64,000 nucleotides of DNA from Vibrio japonicus (lineage in GTDB: Bacteria; Pseudomonadota; Gammaproteobacteria; Enterobacterales; Vibrionaceae): contig NZ_CP102096.1 in assembly GCF_024582835.1 (NCBI RefSeq), positions 124,001 through 188,000 of the forward strand, given 5' to 3'. The notes beneath the pieces were generated by a model. It did no database searches. It was not told the DNA's origin and saw only the letters and a program-made list of their open reading frames with translations. Shown here one piece after another: positions 8,077 through 17,426 of the stretch (position 1 is its first letter; each line of letters opens with the position of its first letter). A program made the position numbers and the translations under genes.

Positions 8077-8661
8077 ATGGACATTCTTTCTGCCGCAACC
8101 ATGCTTTTTCTTATCATGGATCCACTTGGCAATCTTCCTATCGTCCTTTCCATCTTAAAGCACTTAGATCCAAAGCGTCGACGTAAGATTCTTATCCGAG
8201 AGCTGTTTTTTGCGCTTGGCATTTTGATGTTATTCCTGTTCGCAGGTAAGAGCATTATGGGCTTCTTACATGTTCAACCTGAAACGCTGAGTATTTCTGG
8301 TGGTATTATTCTCTTTATTATCGCGATTAAGATGATTTTCCCAAGTGCAGGTAGTATTACTGGTCTTGCCGCAGGTGAAGAACCGTTTATTGTCCCGATG
8401 GCGATTCCGATGATCGCAGGGCCATCTGTTCTTGCTGCATTGTTGCTATTGTCGAGCCAGCACCCTGATAAACTTATGGAGTTGTCTGGAGCCGTGTTAC
8501 TGGCATGGGGCGCAACGTTTATCATCCTGATGTTCTACAACTTCTTCCATCGTATATTGGGTGAGCGTGGCCTAAAAGCGGTTGAACGTTTGATGGGACT
8601 GTTGTTGATTATGATCTCGACTCAGATGTTCCTTGATGGCGTGAAGAGTTACATGGGGTAA
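8077..8661 (+). CDS. YhgN/MarC-family inner-membrane protein
   Basis: A 194-residue protein with six predicted transmembrane helices. LIMDPLGNLPIVLSIL near the start and IPMIAGPSVLAALLLL in the second half are the paired MarC-family repeats, each with the conserved Asp/Pro or Pro/Gly loop. The family is annotated as NAAT-type transporters, but a substrate has not been established for YhgN. It is monocistronic, ending at a strong bidirectional terminator. Confidence 0.88.
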   Translation: MDILSAATMLFLIMDPLGNLPIVLSILKHLDPKRRRKILIRELFFALGILMLFLFAGKSIMGFLHVQPETLSISGGIILFIIAIKMIFPSAGSITGLAAGEEPFIVPMAIPMIAGPSVLAALLLLSSQHPDKLMELSGAVLLAWGATFIILMFYNFFHRILGERGLKAVERLMGLLLIMISTQMFLDGVKSYMG

Positions 8662-8677
8662 ATCTCAATAGATAGAA

Positions 8678-8713
8678 TAAAAAAACGCCGCTAACGTTAG
8701 CGGCGTTTTTTAT
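8678..8713. terminator. bidirectional terminator between yhgN- and yhhL-like genes
   Basis: A perfect palindrome ACGCCGCTAACGTTAGCGGC (extended by A and T runs on both sides) lies between two convergent genes. Confidence 0.9.
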
Positions 8714-8739
8714 TTAAATGAGGGCCTTTAATGCATGGC

Positions 8740-9006
8740 TTAAACCATGTGCTTTCGGCGAATGTCTAGTAAGGCAAAAATGCCGAAGATAAGAATCGAC
8801 CATTTCTCCCAACTGCTCATTTTGACTTTATCGCCAAACGCGCCGACGAAGATCAGCATCTGCAAACCGTGCATGATGAATAGGAAAGCCGCCATAATGT
8901 AGAGAGCGATAGCAGCTTTGCCCGGAAACGGCATAAAGATGTTTAAGAGTAATACCAGCCAAACAAAGCCAATCGCGGCTTTTGCTAATAACAGTAATGC
9001 TTTCAT
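8740..9006 (-). CDS. YhhL-like DUF1145 membrane protein
   Basis: An 88-residue protein with three hydrophobic helices and the short C-terminal RRKHMV. The ATG at 9006 has an AGGAAG ribosome site; an upstream start at 9138 would overlap rsmD by more than 100 bp and is rejected. It lies 13 bp after rsmD on the same strand, exactly the rsmD-yhhL order of enteric bacteria. Function unknown. Confidence 0.82.
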   Translation of the reverse strand: MKALLLLAKAAIGFVWLVLLLNIFMPFPGKAAIALYIMAAFLFIMHGLQMLIFVGAFGDKVKMSSWEKWSILIFGIFALLDIRRKHMV

Positions 9007-9019
9007 TGCGACTTCCTGA

Positions 9020-9625
9020 TTAATGAGTAGTATTTTGTCGTTCAAATAGGCGGAAACACACCTGTCCGGCGGTCTTTTCTCGATGGAGATGCCAATGTGC
9101 TGGTATGCTTTCCAGAGCCAGTTCTTTCTCTGTCTCAATATAAATCATAGCGTCATCGGCGAGCCAGCCATTTTCTTCCAGTAGGCTAACGGTTTCTGTG
9201 AGTAACCCTTTACGAAACGGCGGATCGATAAACACCACATTTTGCGGTTCACCTTGTTGTTTGAGGAAGGTGAGCGCGTCGGTGTTGTGAGCTTTTATGT
9301 TGGTTGCTTTCAAGGCGTTGATATTCTGCTCTATTTGCTTAAACGCTTTAGGGTTCAGCTCAATCATTGTCACCATTTCAGCTTGTCTGGAGGCTGCTTC
9401 AAAAGCCAGTCCGCCTGAACCTGAAAACAGGTCTAAACATTTTGCGCGAGGCACGTCCTGAGCCAACCAGTTAAACAGCGTTTCTTTCACACGGTCAGTG
9501 GTTGGGCGCAGACCTTCTGCATCATGAACCGGAAGTTTTCGACCTCTCCATAAGCCGCTAATAATTCGTACAAAGCCAGTTGATGGCTTTTTTTGTGATG
9601 TGTTTTGCTGGCGACGCCTTACCAT
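9020..9625 (-). CDS. rsmD: 16S rRNA (guanine(966)-N2)-methyltransferase RsmD
   Basis: A 201-residue SAM-dependent methyltransferase that modifies G966 of 16S rRNA in the 30S subunit. The R(I/V)ISGLWRGRKLPV start, the SAM motif LDLFSGSGGLAFEA (residues about 64-77) and the catalytic VFIDPPF motif (N-terminal DPPY/F class) are all present. It is divergent from ftsY, separated by 210 bp, and co-directional with the yhhL-like gene, the standard gammaproteobacterial arrangement. Confidence 0.95.
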   Translation of the reverse strand: MVRRRQQNTSQKKPSTGFVRIISGLWRGRKLPVHDAEGLRPTTDRVKETLFNWLAQDVPRAKCLDLFSGSGGLAFEAASRQAEMVTMIELNPKAFKQIEQNINALKATNIKAHNTDALTFLKQQGEPQNVVFIDPPFRKGLLTETVSLLEENGWLADDAMIYIETEKELALESIPAHWHLHREKTAGQVCFRLFERQNTTH

Positions 9626-9835
9626 AGATTTTTTGACCGCTAATAAAGTGATACTATACCCAGTCGCTCAGCACTTAAGCTCTGAGTACAGCCCAAATTT
9701 CGTTGATGACAGAGTGTATACCATAGCTATTACGCAGGAAACTTTTCACTCTGTTGTCATTTCTCTTTTCTGCATAGGGGGATCCCCTATCGAAAAGGGC
9801 CAGAATAAATATAAGACAATCTAGGATATCCCCAG

Positions 9836-11068
9836 ATGACGGAAAAAAAGAAGCGCGGATTACTTTCTTGGCTTGGCTTTGGTGATGAAGACCAGGCAAA
9901 ACAACCTGTTGAAGAAAAAGAACAAAGTCAGGTAGAAGAAGTCGCAGAAGAAGCGCAAGCAGTTGAAGAGCCTCAACAAGACGAAAACACTAAATTAGCA
10001 GAAGCAGAAGCAGAAGCAGAAGCAGAAGCAGAAGCAGAAGCAGAAGCAGAAGCAGAAGCAGAAGCAGAAGCAGAAGTGGCTGAGGTAGTAGAGGTTCAGC
10101 CAGAGCCAACGCCAGAACCTCGCGCGGTAGAACAAGAGAAACCAACTGAGAGCTTCTTCGCACGGTTGAAACGCAGTTTAGCTCGTACCAAGGCGAACAT
10201 TGGCGCGGGTTTCTTTGGCTTGTTTAAAGGCAAGCAGATCGATGATGACCTATTTGAAGAATTGGAAGAGCAGCTACTTATTGCCGATGTTGGCATGGAT
10301 ACTACGCTCAAGATCATCGAAAACCTGACGGAAAAAGCGTCTCGTCAACAATTGAAAGATGGTGAAGCTTTGTATGGCCTGCTAAAAGAAGAAATGGCAG
10401 ACATTCTGTCTAAAGTTGAGCAGCCACTTGAAGTCGATTGCACGAGAGCACCTTATGTGATCCTGATGGTTGGCGTAAATGGTGTAGGTAAAACCACTAC
10501 CATTGGTAAATTAGCGAAGCAATTCCAAGCAGAAGGTAAGTCTGTGATGCTGGCGGCTGGCGATACGTTCCGTGCTGCAGCAGTAGAGCAATTGCAAGTT
10601 TGGGGCGAGCGCAACAACGTTCCTGTGGTGGCGCAACACACAGGTGCGGATAGTGCATCAGTGATTTACGATGCGATTGAGTCGGCAAAAGCAAAAGGCA
10701 TTGATGTTGTCATCGCCGATACCGCAGGCCGCTTACAGAACAAAGCGAACTTGATGGAAGAGTTACGTAAGATTGTCCGCGTAATGAAGAAGGTTGATAA
10801 CTCGGCTCCACACGAAATCATGCTTACGCTTGATGCGGGGACAGGGCAAAACGCAATTAGCCAAGCCAAACTATTTAGCGATGTTGCTCCGTTAACAGGT
10901 ATTACCCTGACTAAGCTCGATGGTACTGCTAAAGGTGGTGTTATTTTCGCACTTGCAGATCAGTTCCAGATTCCAATTCGCTATATTGGTGTTGGCGAAG
11001 GGATTGATGATTTACGTCCATTTGAAACTCAAGAATTTATTGACGCATTGTTTAGTCGCGAAGACTAA
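9836..11068 (+). CDS. ftsY: signal recognition particle receptor FtsY
   Basis: A 410-residue GTPase that docks ribosome-SRP complexes at the SecYEG translocon. It has an acidic, low-complexity A domain (residues 1-100), the N domain, then the G domain: P-loop GVNGVGKTT at about 213, DTAGR at about 295 and TKLDGTAKGG at about 359. The A domain contains 13 uninterrupted Ala-Glu pairs coded by a perfect hexanucleotide repeat. The first residues (MTEKKKRGLLSWLGF) form the membrane-targeting basic amphipathic helix. It is the first gene of the ftsY-ftsE-ftsX unit, 26 bp before ftsE. Confidence 0.97.
   Translation: MTEKKKRGLLSWLGFGDEDQAKQPVEEKEQSQVEEVAEEAQAVEEPQQDENTKLAEAEAEAEAEAEAEAEAEAEAEAEAEVAEVVEVQPEPTPEPRAVEQEKPTESFFARLKRSLARTKANIGAGFFGLFKGKQIDDDLFEELEEQLLIADVGMDTTLKIIENLTEKASRQQLKDGEALYGLLKEEMADILSKVEQPLEVDCTRAPYVILMVGVNGVGKTTTIGKLAKQFQAEGKSVMLAAGDTFRAAAVEQLQVWGERNNVPVVAQHTGADSASVIYDAIESAKAKGIDVVIADTAGRLQNKANLMEELRKIVRVMKKVDNSAPHEIMLTLDAGTGQNAISQAKLFSDVAPLTGITLTKLDGTAKGGVIFALADQFQIPIRYIGVGEGIDDLRPFETQEFIDALFSRED
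9998..10075 (+). repeat. (GCAGAA)13 hexanucleotide microsatellite within ftsY
   Basis: Thirteen perfect tandem copies of GCAGAA encode (Ala-Glu)13 in the linker-like A domain. The unit is a multiple of three, so copy-number changes would keep the frame. Confidence 0.97.
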
Positions 11069-11094
11069 AAGTGGCTCGGTAAGAGGAATAGCGG

Positions 11095-11769
11095 GTGATA
11101 AAGTTTCAGCAAGTTAGTAAAGCGTACCGTGGTGGCCGTCAGGCACTGCAAAAAGTCGATTTTCATCTTAAACGTGGTGAAATGGCTTTTCTAGGTGGCC
11201 ACTCTGGAGCCGGAAAAAGTACTCTACTTAAGTTAATTTGTGCAATAGAACGTCCAACAGATGGCAAGATTAGCTTTAATGATCACGACATTACCCGTAT
11301 CCCGAGTAAAGATATTCCGTTTTTGCGCCGTAATATCGGTATCGTATTTCAGGATCATCGCTTGCTGATGGACCGTTCTGTGTACGATAACGTTGCGCTG
11401 CCAATGCGTATCGAATCGATATCAGAAAATGAGATTAAACGACGAGTCTCGGCCGCTTTGGACAAAACTGGCTTGTTGGATAAAGCAAAGTGCTTACCCA
11501 GCCAACTTTCTGGTGGTGAGCAGCAAAGGGTGGGGATCGCACGTGCTGTTGTGAATCGTCCGACTTTGTTACTGGCCGATGAGCCGACGGGCAACTTAGA
11601 TCCTGAGCTTTCAAGTCGTGTTTTGAACTTGTTTGAAGAGTTTAACCGAGCGGGTGTGACAATCCTTTTGGCTACGCACGATCTAGGGTTAGTGAACACT
11701 CGCCCACAGTACCGTCATCTAGAATTGAACCAGGGCTTTTTAAGTGAGGTGGAAGGCTATGGCCACTAA
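11095..11769 (+). CDS. ftsE: cell-division ATP-binding protein FtsE
   Basis: A 224-residue ABC ATPase partnered with FtsX; the complex activates peptidoglycan hydrolases at the septum. Walker A GGHSGAGKST is at residues 34-43, the signature LSGGEQQ begins at 138, and Walker B LLLADEPTGNLD follows at about 157-168, with the switch His in ATHDL. The start is GTG, with AAGAGGA upstream. The 3' end overlaps ftsX by 11 bp, implying coupled translation. Confidence 0.96.
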   Translation: MIKFQQVSKAYRGGRQALQKVDFHLKRGEMAFLGGHSGAGKSTLLKLICAIERPTDGKISFNDHDITRIPSKDIPFLRRNIGIVFQDHRLLMDRSVYDNVALPMRIESISENEIKRRVSAALDKTGLLDKAKCLPSQLSGGEQQRVGIARAVVNRPTLLLADEPTGNLDPELSSRVLNLFEEFNRAGVTILLATHDLGLVNTRPQYRHLELNQGFLSEVEGYGH

Positions 11770-12727
11770 TACTCGTAACCGAAAACCCACTAAAGGGCGT
11801 ACTGCTAATCGTGTTAAACGAGACAACTTTTTAACGGTTCATTTCAAACAAGCGAAAGTGGCTTTGGTTGCGTTGGCTCAACGACCATTAGGTAACTTAC
11901 TAACCTTAGCCGTTATTTCATTGGCGCTAGCGATGCCATCGGCTTTGTACTTGTTGGGGAAAAACTTATCGGTAGCTTCATCTCATGTGACCAGCCCATC
12001 TCAGATTAGTGGCTATGTTGCTGAGCAAACATCTGAGGCGAGAATCATGGTTATCAAGGACAACCTAGAGACCATGCCTGAAGTAGCCAAAGTCGAGTAT
12101 ATCTCCCCCCAGCAAGGGCTGGATGATTTAAGCCAATACTCTGGGTTTGAACAAGCAATCTCGCTACTGGATGACTATTCGCTTCCAGGTGTGTTAGTGA
12201 TCACTCCGAGTTCAGAAGACAAGCTAGCGATTCAGCAACTTGCGAGCAAAGTTAGGGCAGAAGACGACATTACCGATGTTCGATTGGATGAAGATTGGCT
12301 AGCGCGTTTAGATGCAATAAAAAATTTGGTGGGTGGCATAGTCATCACGCTATCGATTTTGATGCTAGGCTCGGTGTTTTTGATCGTTGGTAATACTCTG
12401 CGCTTTAACGTTCTGGCGAATAAAGATGAAATCCAAACCATGAAGCTTATTGGTGCAACCAACAGCTTTATTCTGCGTCCTTATCTTTATTCGGGCATGT
12501 GGTTTGGGTTACTTGGTGCGCTATTGGCATGGGTGGTTACAGCAGTAATCACAGTTTTGCTTAACACCAGTGTCGAGAAGCTCGCATTACTTTATGATAG
12601 TCACTTCAGGCTTGTAGGCCTTAACTGGGATGAAAGTTTATTATTGTTGATGTTAGGTACATTCCTTGGCTGCCTCGCAGCGAAAGTGTCTGCTCAGCGT
12701 CATTTAAAAGAAATTGAACCAGTTTAA
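11759..12727 (+). CDS. ftsX: cell-division permease-like protein FtsX
   Basis: A 322-residue membrane protein: basic cytoplasmic tail, one helix at about 40-60, a periplasmic domain of about 100 residues that contacts the septal hydrolase activator, then three helices in the C-terminal half with the MKLIGATNSFILRPYLYSG loop typical of FtsX. The ATG at 11759 follows GAGGTGGAAGGCT inside the end of ftsE; an in-frame ATG at 11744 lies further inside ftsE and lacks a good ribosome site. Confidence 0.94.
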   Translation: MATNTRNRKPTKGRTANRVKRDNFLTVHFKQAKVALVALAQRPLGNLLTLAVISLALAMPSALYLLGKNLSVASSHVTSPSQISGYVAEQTSEARIMVIKDNLETMPEVAKVEYISPQQGLDDLSQYSGFEQAISLLDDYSLPGVLVITPSSEDKLAIQQLASKVRAEDDITDVRLDEDWLARLDAIKNLVGGIVITLSILMLGSVFLIVGNTLRFNVLANKDEIQTMKLIGATNSFILRPYLYSGMWFGLLGALLAWVVTAVITVLLNTSVEKLALLYDSHFRLVGLNWDESLLLLMLGTFLGCLAAKVSAQRHLKEIEPV

Positions 12728-12822
12728 ATTACGTGTGTCTTACCGGTGTAAAATTTAAAAGCTAGAGTTTAATGATGTATTGTGTAAACGACATGTTTAT
12801 GCATAATGACTTCCTTAGCTTG

Positions 12823-12849
12823 AATCTTGTTCATTTTGAGTTCAAGATT
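12823..12849 (+). promoter_or_regulatory. inverted repeat in the rpoH 5' region
   Basis: AATCTTG and CAAGATT, 7 bp, separated by 13 bases, about 45 bp before the rpoH start. It has no T-run, so it is not a terminator. rpoH leaders are known to fold and sense temperature; whether this stem takes part is inference. Confidence 0.3.
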
Positions 12850-12893
12850 GATAGGTTAAAAATACTCCAGATCAGAGATTGATGAGGAACTGA

Positions 12894-13751
12894 ATGGCTA
12901 ACCAAGCATATCCAATGGCAGTAGTTACACAAGATAGCTTAGACAGCTATATCCGCACAGTGAACAGTTACCCTATGCTGACCGCTGATGAGGAGCGTGG
13001 ACTTGCTGAAAGACTACATTACGACGGTGAAATTGAGGCGGCAAAAGGTTTGATCCTTTCGCACCTACGTTTTGTTGTGCATGTCGCTCGTGGTTATTCT
13101 GGTTATGGTCTACCTATGGCCGACTTAGTCCAAGAAGGTAATATTGGTCTAATGAAGGCGGTAAAACGCTTTAACCCAGAAGTGGGCGTGCGTCTTGTCT
13201 CATTTGCTGTTCACTGGATCAAAGCTGAGATCCACGAGTATGTACTCCGCAATTGGCGCATCGTAAAAATTGCGACAACCAAAGCTCAACGAAAATTGTT
13301 CTTCAACCTTCGTAAATCAAAGAAGCGTTTAGGTTGGTTCAATAACGGTGAAGTAGAGACCGTGGCGAGAGAACTCGGTGTTGAGCCTTCTGAAGTACGA
13401 GAAATGGAATCGCGCTTAGCGGCTCAGGATGCAACGTTTGAGATGCCAAGTGACGATGATGACTCAGTATCGTCTTACACTGCACCAATGCTGTATTTAG
13501 AAGATAAATCTTCGGACGTGGCTGACAATATTGAAGCGGATAACTGGGAAGCACATACCAATAATCGTTTGAGTTTGGCTCTTGCGAGCTTAGACGAACG
13601 GAGCCAGCACATTGTCCGTTCTCGCTGGCTAGATGATACAAAAGCAACACTGCAAGAATTAGCCGAAATGTATGGTGTGTCTGCTGAGCGTATTCGCCAG
13701 CTTGAAAAGAATGCGATGAAGAAATTGAAAACTGCAGTAGGCGATTTCTAA
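12894..13751 (+). CDS. rpoH: RNA polymerase heat-shock sigma factor RpoH (sigma-32)
   Basis: A 285-residue group-3-like sigma-70 protein. Region 2 contains [17 protein letters not shown] and the aromatic core [19 protein letters not shown]. The RpoH box, with [10 protein letters not shown], follows directly and distinguishes it from RpoD or RpoS. Region 4 ([20 protein letters not shown]) contacts the -35 element. It directs transcription of chaperone and protease genes under heat stress. It follows ftsX after a 166-bp gap holding its own regulatory region, as in enteric bacteria. Confidence 0.97.
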   Translation: MANQAYPMAVVTQDSLDSYIRTVNSYPMLTADEERGLAERLHYDGEIEAAKGLILSHLRFVVHVARGYSGYGLPMADLVQEGNIGLMKAVKRFNPEVGVRLVSFAVHWIKAEIHEYVLRNWRIVKIATTKAQRKLFFNLRKSKKRLGWFNNGEVETVARELGVEPSEVREMESRLAAQDATFEMPSDDDDSVSSYTAPMLYLEDKSSDVADNIEADNWEAHTNNRLSLALASLDERSQHIVRSRWLDDTKATLQELAEMYGVSAERIRQLEKNAMKKLKTAVGDF

Positions 13752-13773
13752 GCGTCTGCAAGTTTGAATGTTT

Positions 13774-13806
13774 AAAAGCCGAGATCAATAGGGTCTCGGC
13801 TTTTTT
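13774..13806 (+). terminator. rpoH terminator
   Basis: Stem AAAAGCCGAGA / TCTCGGCTTTT with a nine-base loop and a T-run. Confidence 0.9.
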
Positions 13807-13841
13807 GTTTGTGATCAGATATTGATTTTAACTAGTGCATT

Positions 13842-14084
13842 TGTGGATCGTAACGAACATGGCATTCTGTGGATAACTCTGTGATAAATTTCTTTGCTAT
13901 CTGTCAGAAAACAGGGTGAATAAAGGCCTTGCCTTTCGTTTTGGCGTGGGGATACTTTCTTATTTACACACAAAAAAATAAGGATCATCACTACATATAG
14001 TGGATCCATTTTTATAAAACCACTTTATCAACGCAATCCACAACATTATCCACAGATGGTGAAAAAATAAACCATGGTGGATAA
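13842..14084. promoter_or_regulatory. cluster of DnaA-box-like 9-mers between rpoH and glpE
   Basis: Two perfect TTATCCACA boxes occur: 13868-13876 on the minus strand and 14046-14054 on the plus strand. A one-mismatch box is at 14076-14084 (minus), and 7/9 matches are at 13842-13850 and 14034-14042. The gap of about 350 bp is otherwise non-coding. It could titrate or load DnaA, or regulate glpE; function is inference. Confidence 0.5.
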
Positions 14085-14163
14085 CCATATTAACCCAGTG
14101 TACTTTGTAAGCACTGGATAGGTTACAATGGCAGCACATAATTAAGTATCTAGAGAGACACAA

Positions 14164-14490
14164 ATGGACCAGTTCCAACATATAGATGTTACTGCTGCTC
14201 AGGCACTGCTAGAGCAAGGTGAAGCACGATTGGTTGATATCCGTGACCCACAATCTTTTGCAGTGGCTCATCCGACATCCGCATTTCACTTAACCAATGA
14301 CTCGATTGTGAGTTTTATGGACGAGGTTGAATTTGAACAGCCTGTTTTGGTGATGTGCTACCACGGAATCAGCAGCCAAGGTGCTGCTCAATATTTGGTT
14401 AACCAAGGCTTTGAGCAGGTGTATAGTGTAGATGGTGGCTTTGAAGCTTGGCAAAGAGCTGAGTTACCGATTGAATCCAACACTCCTTAG
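14164..14490 (+). CDS. glpE: thiosulfate sulfurtransferase GlpE
   Basis: A 108-residue single-domain rhodanese that transfers sulfane sulfur from thiosulfate to cyanide or thioredoxin in the cytoplasm. The active-site loop MCYHGISS places the nucleophile at Cys65, the same position as in the Escherichia coli protein. [10 protein letters not shown] is the conserved rhodanese start motif. It lies 9 bp before glpG, forming the usual glpE-glpG pair. Confidence 0.93.
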   Translation: MDQFQHIDVTAAQALLEQGEARLVDIRDPQSFAVAHPTSAFHLTNDSIVSFMDEVEFEQPVLVMCYHGISSQGAAQYLVNQGFEQVYSVDGGFEAWQRAELPIESNTP

Positions 14491-14499
14491 GATGAATTT

Positions 14500-15333
14500 A
14501 TGGTAAGACTGATCACTTTATCGAATCCTCGTATGGCTCAAGCGTTTATTGACTATATGGCCTCTCGTCATATTGATATCCAGATGATGCCTGAGGGTGG
14601 TGGTCAGTTCGCGCTTTGGCTTGGCGATGAGCAGTACAGAATTGAGGTAGAAGCGGAGCTAGAGCATTTCTTAGCAAACCCCACCGCAACTAAGTATCAA
14701 GCGGCGTCTTGGGATATGGCTGATACGCGTACAAGCAATTTCAGTTACGAGTCTCCAAGTATGATGGCAATGGTAAAGGCAAAAGCTGGTCCGTTTACCC
14801 TCGCGATTATGGCGATTTGTAGTGCGATCTTTGTTTTATTGCAAATCGGAGCGAGCAACGCTGTGTTCTCAGCTTTGCATTTTCCAGCATCTTCGGGGCA
14901 GGAGTGGCAACTTTGGCGTTGGTTGAGCCATGCGGTTTTACACTTTTCTGTTATGCATATTGCGTTCAACTTGCTTTGGTGGTGGCAACTCGGTGGTGAC
15001 ATAGAGCAGCGCCTTGGTTCTAAAAAGCTGCTGCAATTGTTTGTCGTTTCCGCTGCATTTTCTGGGGCTGGTCAGTCCTGGGTCGAAGGCGCAAATTTTG
15101 GCGGATTGTCTGGGGTAGTGTACGCACTCGTCGGCTATTTATGGATGCTTGGCTATAAAGCGCCACAAATTGGATTGAGTATGCCAAAGCCTATCATAGG
15201 CTTTATGCTCGTTTGGCTTGTTCTTGGTTTTATTCAGCCGTTTATGGCGATAGCAAACACGGCGCATTTGGTCGGGCTAATTTCGGGTATCGTTATTGGG
15301 TTGTTCGACGCCAGTAAAGCGAAATACAAATAA
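14500..15333 (+). CDS. glpG: rhomboid intramembrane serine protease GlpG
   Basis: A 277-residue protease. It has an N-terminal cytoplasmic domain (about 1-85), then six transmembrane helices. The catalytic dyad is visible as Ser204 in GLSGVVYAL and His256 in NTAHLVGLISG. The HAVLHFSVMHIAFNLLWWWQLG segment carries the conserved HxxxN-type oxyanion residues. It cleaves transmembrane substrates within the lipid bilayer. It shares a bidirectional terminator with the convergent FliL-like gene. Confidence 0.95.
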   Translation: MVRLITLSNPRMAQAFIDYMASRHIDIQMMPEGGGQFALWLGDEQYRIEVEAELEHFLANPTATKYQAASWDMADTRTSNFSYESPSMMAMVKAKAGPFTLAIMAICSAIFVLLQIGASNAVFSALHFPASSGQEWQLWRWLSHAVLHFSVMHIAFNLLWWWQLGGDIEQRLGSKKLLQLFVVSAAFSGAGQSWVEGANFGGLSGVVYALVGYLWMLGYKAPQIGLSMPKPIIGFMLVWLVLGFIQPFMAIANTAHLVGLISGIVIGLFDASKAKYK

Positions 15334-15365
15334 AAACAGCGGTTTCGGCCGCTGTTTTTATTTTT
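15332..15365. terminator. bidirectional terminator, glpG / FliL-like gene
   Basis: AAAAACAGCGG and its complement around a short loop containing TTTC, with T-runs on both strands. Confidence 0.88.
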
Positions 15366-15391
15366 ACGATGTACTGGATTTGTAGCTGGTT

Positions 15392-15808
15392 TTATTGTTG
15401 ATATAAATACTTGGTAAACAGCAAATCTGCGATGACGGTTTTGCCCGTTTCCGGTAGTAGTGAAGCATTGAGTTTTTCAACTAAGATTTTACGTAAATCT
15501 TCACGGCCTGCTAGTGACGTTATCGTATCTTCAGATTGTTGCCCCAGCAGCTCGATAACTGCATCTCGAATTAAAGGTTGATGTAGCTCAATTACCGCAA
15601 GATCAGCTTCGCTTGCGACCATCACATCAATTCGCACTTGGATGTACCCTAGCTTTTTACCTTTAGTGTAAAAGTTAGTCGTCAGATCTGGTTCAAGTGT
15701 GAAATACGCCAACTGCGGGACTTGTTCTCCCTCCGCTAACGCTATGGATGGAAGGCTCATCAACATTGCCCAAACGGTAAATATTTGGGTTAGGTAACGT
15801 TTCATCAT
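15392..15808 (-). CDS. FliL-like periplasmic protein
   Basis: About 138 residues with a signal peptide (MMKRYLTQIFTVWAMLMSLP...ALA) followed by a domain YFTLEPDLTTNFYTKGKKLGYIQVRIDVMV and a C-terminal DLLFTKYLYQQ. Both are typical of the flagellar basal-body protein FliL, which supports stator function. No other flagellar gene is nearby, so this is a stand-alone FliL paralogue as found in many vibrios. I prefer the ATG pair at 15808/15805 over an upstream TTG at 15832. Confidence 0.78.
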   Translation of the reverse strand: MMKRYLTQIFTVWAMLMSLPSIALAEGEQVPQLAYFTLEPDLTTNFYTKGKKLGYIQVRIDVMVASEADLAVIELHQPLIRDAVIELLGQQSEDTITSLAGREDLRKILVEKLNASLLPETGKTVIADLLFTKYLYQQ

Positions 15809-15973
15809 ATTTATAACTTTTCTTTCTTCCAATCACGATACTCGAATCGCCATACTCTTGTTACAATAGAGCATCTATTTGTAATCAAAATGCGTTAAGT
15901 ACTCGATGGAGTGGTTAACACTTCAGAGCGAAGCTTTATTCTACGACGATAGAGCGACTTATTGAATATTAAT

Positions 15974-16516
15974 ATGAATCAATTGATTGCGCTTTATTTA
16001 TCTGCGCTACGCCAAGTAAGTTGGCAAGACCCAGCAGACTTTGTGTTTCCGAGCCAAATTTCTGAAAAGTGGGCGAAGGAACAAGGGTCGTTATCGCGAT
16101 TATTAAAAACTTACTGCCAAGACCTGACCGTCGATCTCGTGCACAATAAAATTGTCAAAGCGGAAAAGCTCAACGCTCAAGAGATCGAGCTGTTAGCACG
16201 CGAATCTTGTTTGCTGCGCAAAGTTGTCCTTAAAGGGGATGGCGAAGCTTGGGTTTTGGGAAGAACCTTGATCCCTCAGTCTTCGATGCAAGATCAGCAG
16301 CATGATTTATCTCAGCAAGGGGATATTCCTTTGGGTCTCACTGTGTTCAGCACCGACAACGTAAAGCGAGACGCCTTGCAAGTGGGGTGGGCTGAAACGC
16401 CAGACGGGAAGATGCTGGCACGTCGCTCTCGGTTATGGATGAACCACAAACCCATGCTGGTTGCTGAATTGTTTTTGCCGACCGCACCGATATACACACA
16501 AGGAGAAAATGAATGA
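15974..16516 (+). CDS. ubiC: chorismate lyase UbiC
   Basis: About 180 residues. The enzyme splits chorismate into 4-hydroxybenzoate and pyruvate, the first step of ubiquinone synthesis. [10 protein letters not shown], the REVxL-like [12 protein letters not shown] and WVLGRTLIP motifs are family landmarks, with conserved Arg residues for chorismate and Glu near the C-terminus (LVAELFLP). The start is either TTG at 15962 or ATG at 15974; neither has a strong ribosome site. Its stop overlaps the ubiA start by 4 bp (ATGA). Confidence 0.92.
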   Translation: MNQLIALYLSALRQVSWQDPADFVFPSQISEKWAKEQGSLSRLLKTYCQDLTVDLVHNKIVKAEKLNAQEIELLARESCLLRKVVLKGDGEAWVLGRTLIPQSSMQDQQHDLSQQGDIPLGLTVFSTDNVKRDALQVGWAETPDGKMLARRSRLWMNHKPMLVAELFLPTAPIYTQGENE

Positions 16517-17367
16517 CTGCTGACAAAGCACACGCTTATTGGCAATTAATGAGGATGGACAAGCCAATCGGCACTTTGCTTTTGTTATGGCCAACGTTTT
16601 GGGCGTTGATTTTGGCAGCGGAAGGTGTGCCGGACCTTAAAATTTTGATTGTGTTCATTCTGGGTGTGATCTTTATGCGTGCGGCAGGTTGTGTGATTAA
16701 CGATTTTGCAGATCGAAAAGTGGATGGCCATGTTAAGCGAACGGCTCAGCGTCCATTGCCATCAGGTAGGGTGACCTCGAAAGAAGCAATTGGGCTGTTT
16801 TTGGTGTTAGGCATTGCTTCATTTCTGTTAGTGCTGACAATGAATACGCTGACGATACAACTCTCTTTTGCGGGAATTGTCTTAGCCTTTATCTACCCTT
16901 TCATGAAACGCTTTACTCATCTTCCTCAGCTGTTTCTTGGTCTTGCATTTAGCTGGGCGATTCCTATGGCGTGGGCGGCGCAGTCGAATGAACTACCAAT
17001 GATGGTATGGTTTGTCTTCGTCGTTAATGCACTGTGGACAATTGCATACGATACGCAATATGCCATGGTTGATAGAGATGATGATCTGAAGATTGGTATT
17101 AAGTCGACAGCAATCTTGTTTGGCCGTTTCGACAAGATGATCATTGGAGCGTTGCAACTGATTACACTGGCGATGCTTATTTATTTAGGTATGTGGTACG
17201 AGCTAGGTGCAAGCTACTATTGGAGTTTGCTCATTGCGGGTGCTCTGTTTGTCTTCCAGCAACATCTGATTCGTCATCGAGAGCGAGAGTTGTGTTTCAG
17301 AGCGTTCCTTAATAATAATTACGTCGGAATGGTTGTCACCATTGGATTGTTAATTGCGTTTTTATGA
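16513..17367 (+). CDS. ubiA: 4-hydroxybenzoate octaprenyltransferase UbiA
   Basis: A 284-residue prenyltransferase with about nine transmembrane helices that attaches the octaprenyl tail to 4-hydroxybenzoate. Both Asp-rich magnesium/diphosphate motifs are present: NDFADRKVD (about residues 63-71) and [12 protein letters not shown]. An AAGGAGAAAATGA ribosome site lies inside the end of ubiC, so the two are translationally coupled. Confidence 0.96.
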   Translation: MTADKAHAYWQLMRMDKPIGTLLLLWPTFWALILAAEGVPDLKILIVFILGVIFMRAAGCVINDFADRKVDGHVKRTAQRPLPSGRVTSKEAIGLFLVLGIASFLLVLTMNTLTIQLSFAGIVLAFIYPFMKRFTHLPQLFLGLAFSWAIPMAWAAQSNELPMMVWFVFVVNALWTIAYDTQYAMVDRDDDLKIGIKSTAILFGRFDKMIIGALQLITLAMLIYLGMWYELGASYYWSLLIAGALFVFQQHLIRHRERELCFRAFLNNNYVGMVVTIGLLIAFL

Positions 17368-17383
17368 TTGAACAATAAGTAAG

Positions 17384-17409
17384 AAGGGCATCCGTGGATG
17401 CCCTTTTTT
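17384..17409. terminator. terminator after ubiA
   Basis: AAGGGCATCC / GGATGCCCTT with a two-base loop and seven Ts, between convergent ubiA and plsB. Confidence 0.88.
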
Positions 17410-17426
17410 ATTCTTATTCAGAGTGA

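Noticed and set aside
9775..9790. GGGGATCCCC palindrome before ftsY as a terminator or operator
   Set aside because: Only ten perfect bases, no T-run, and no known regulator site recognised.
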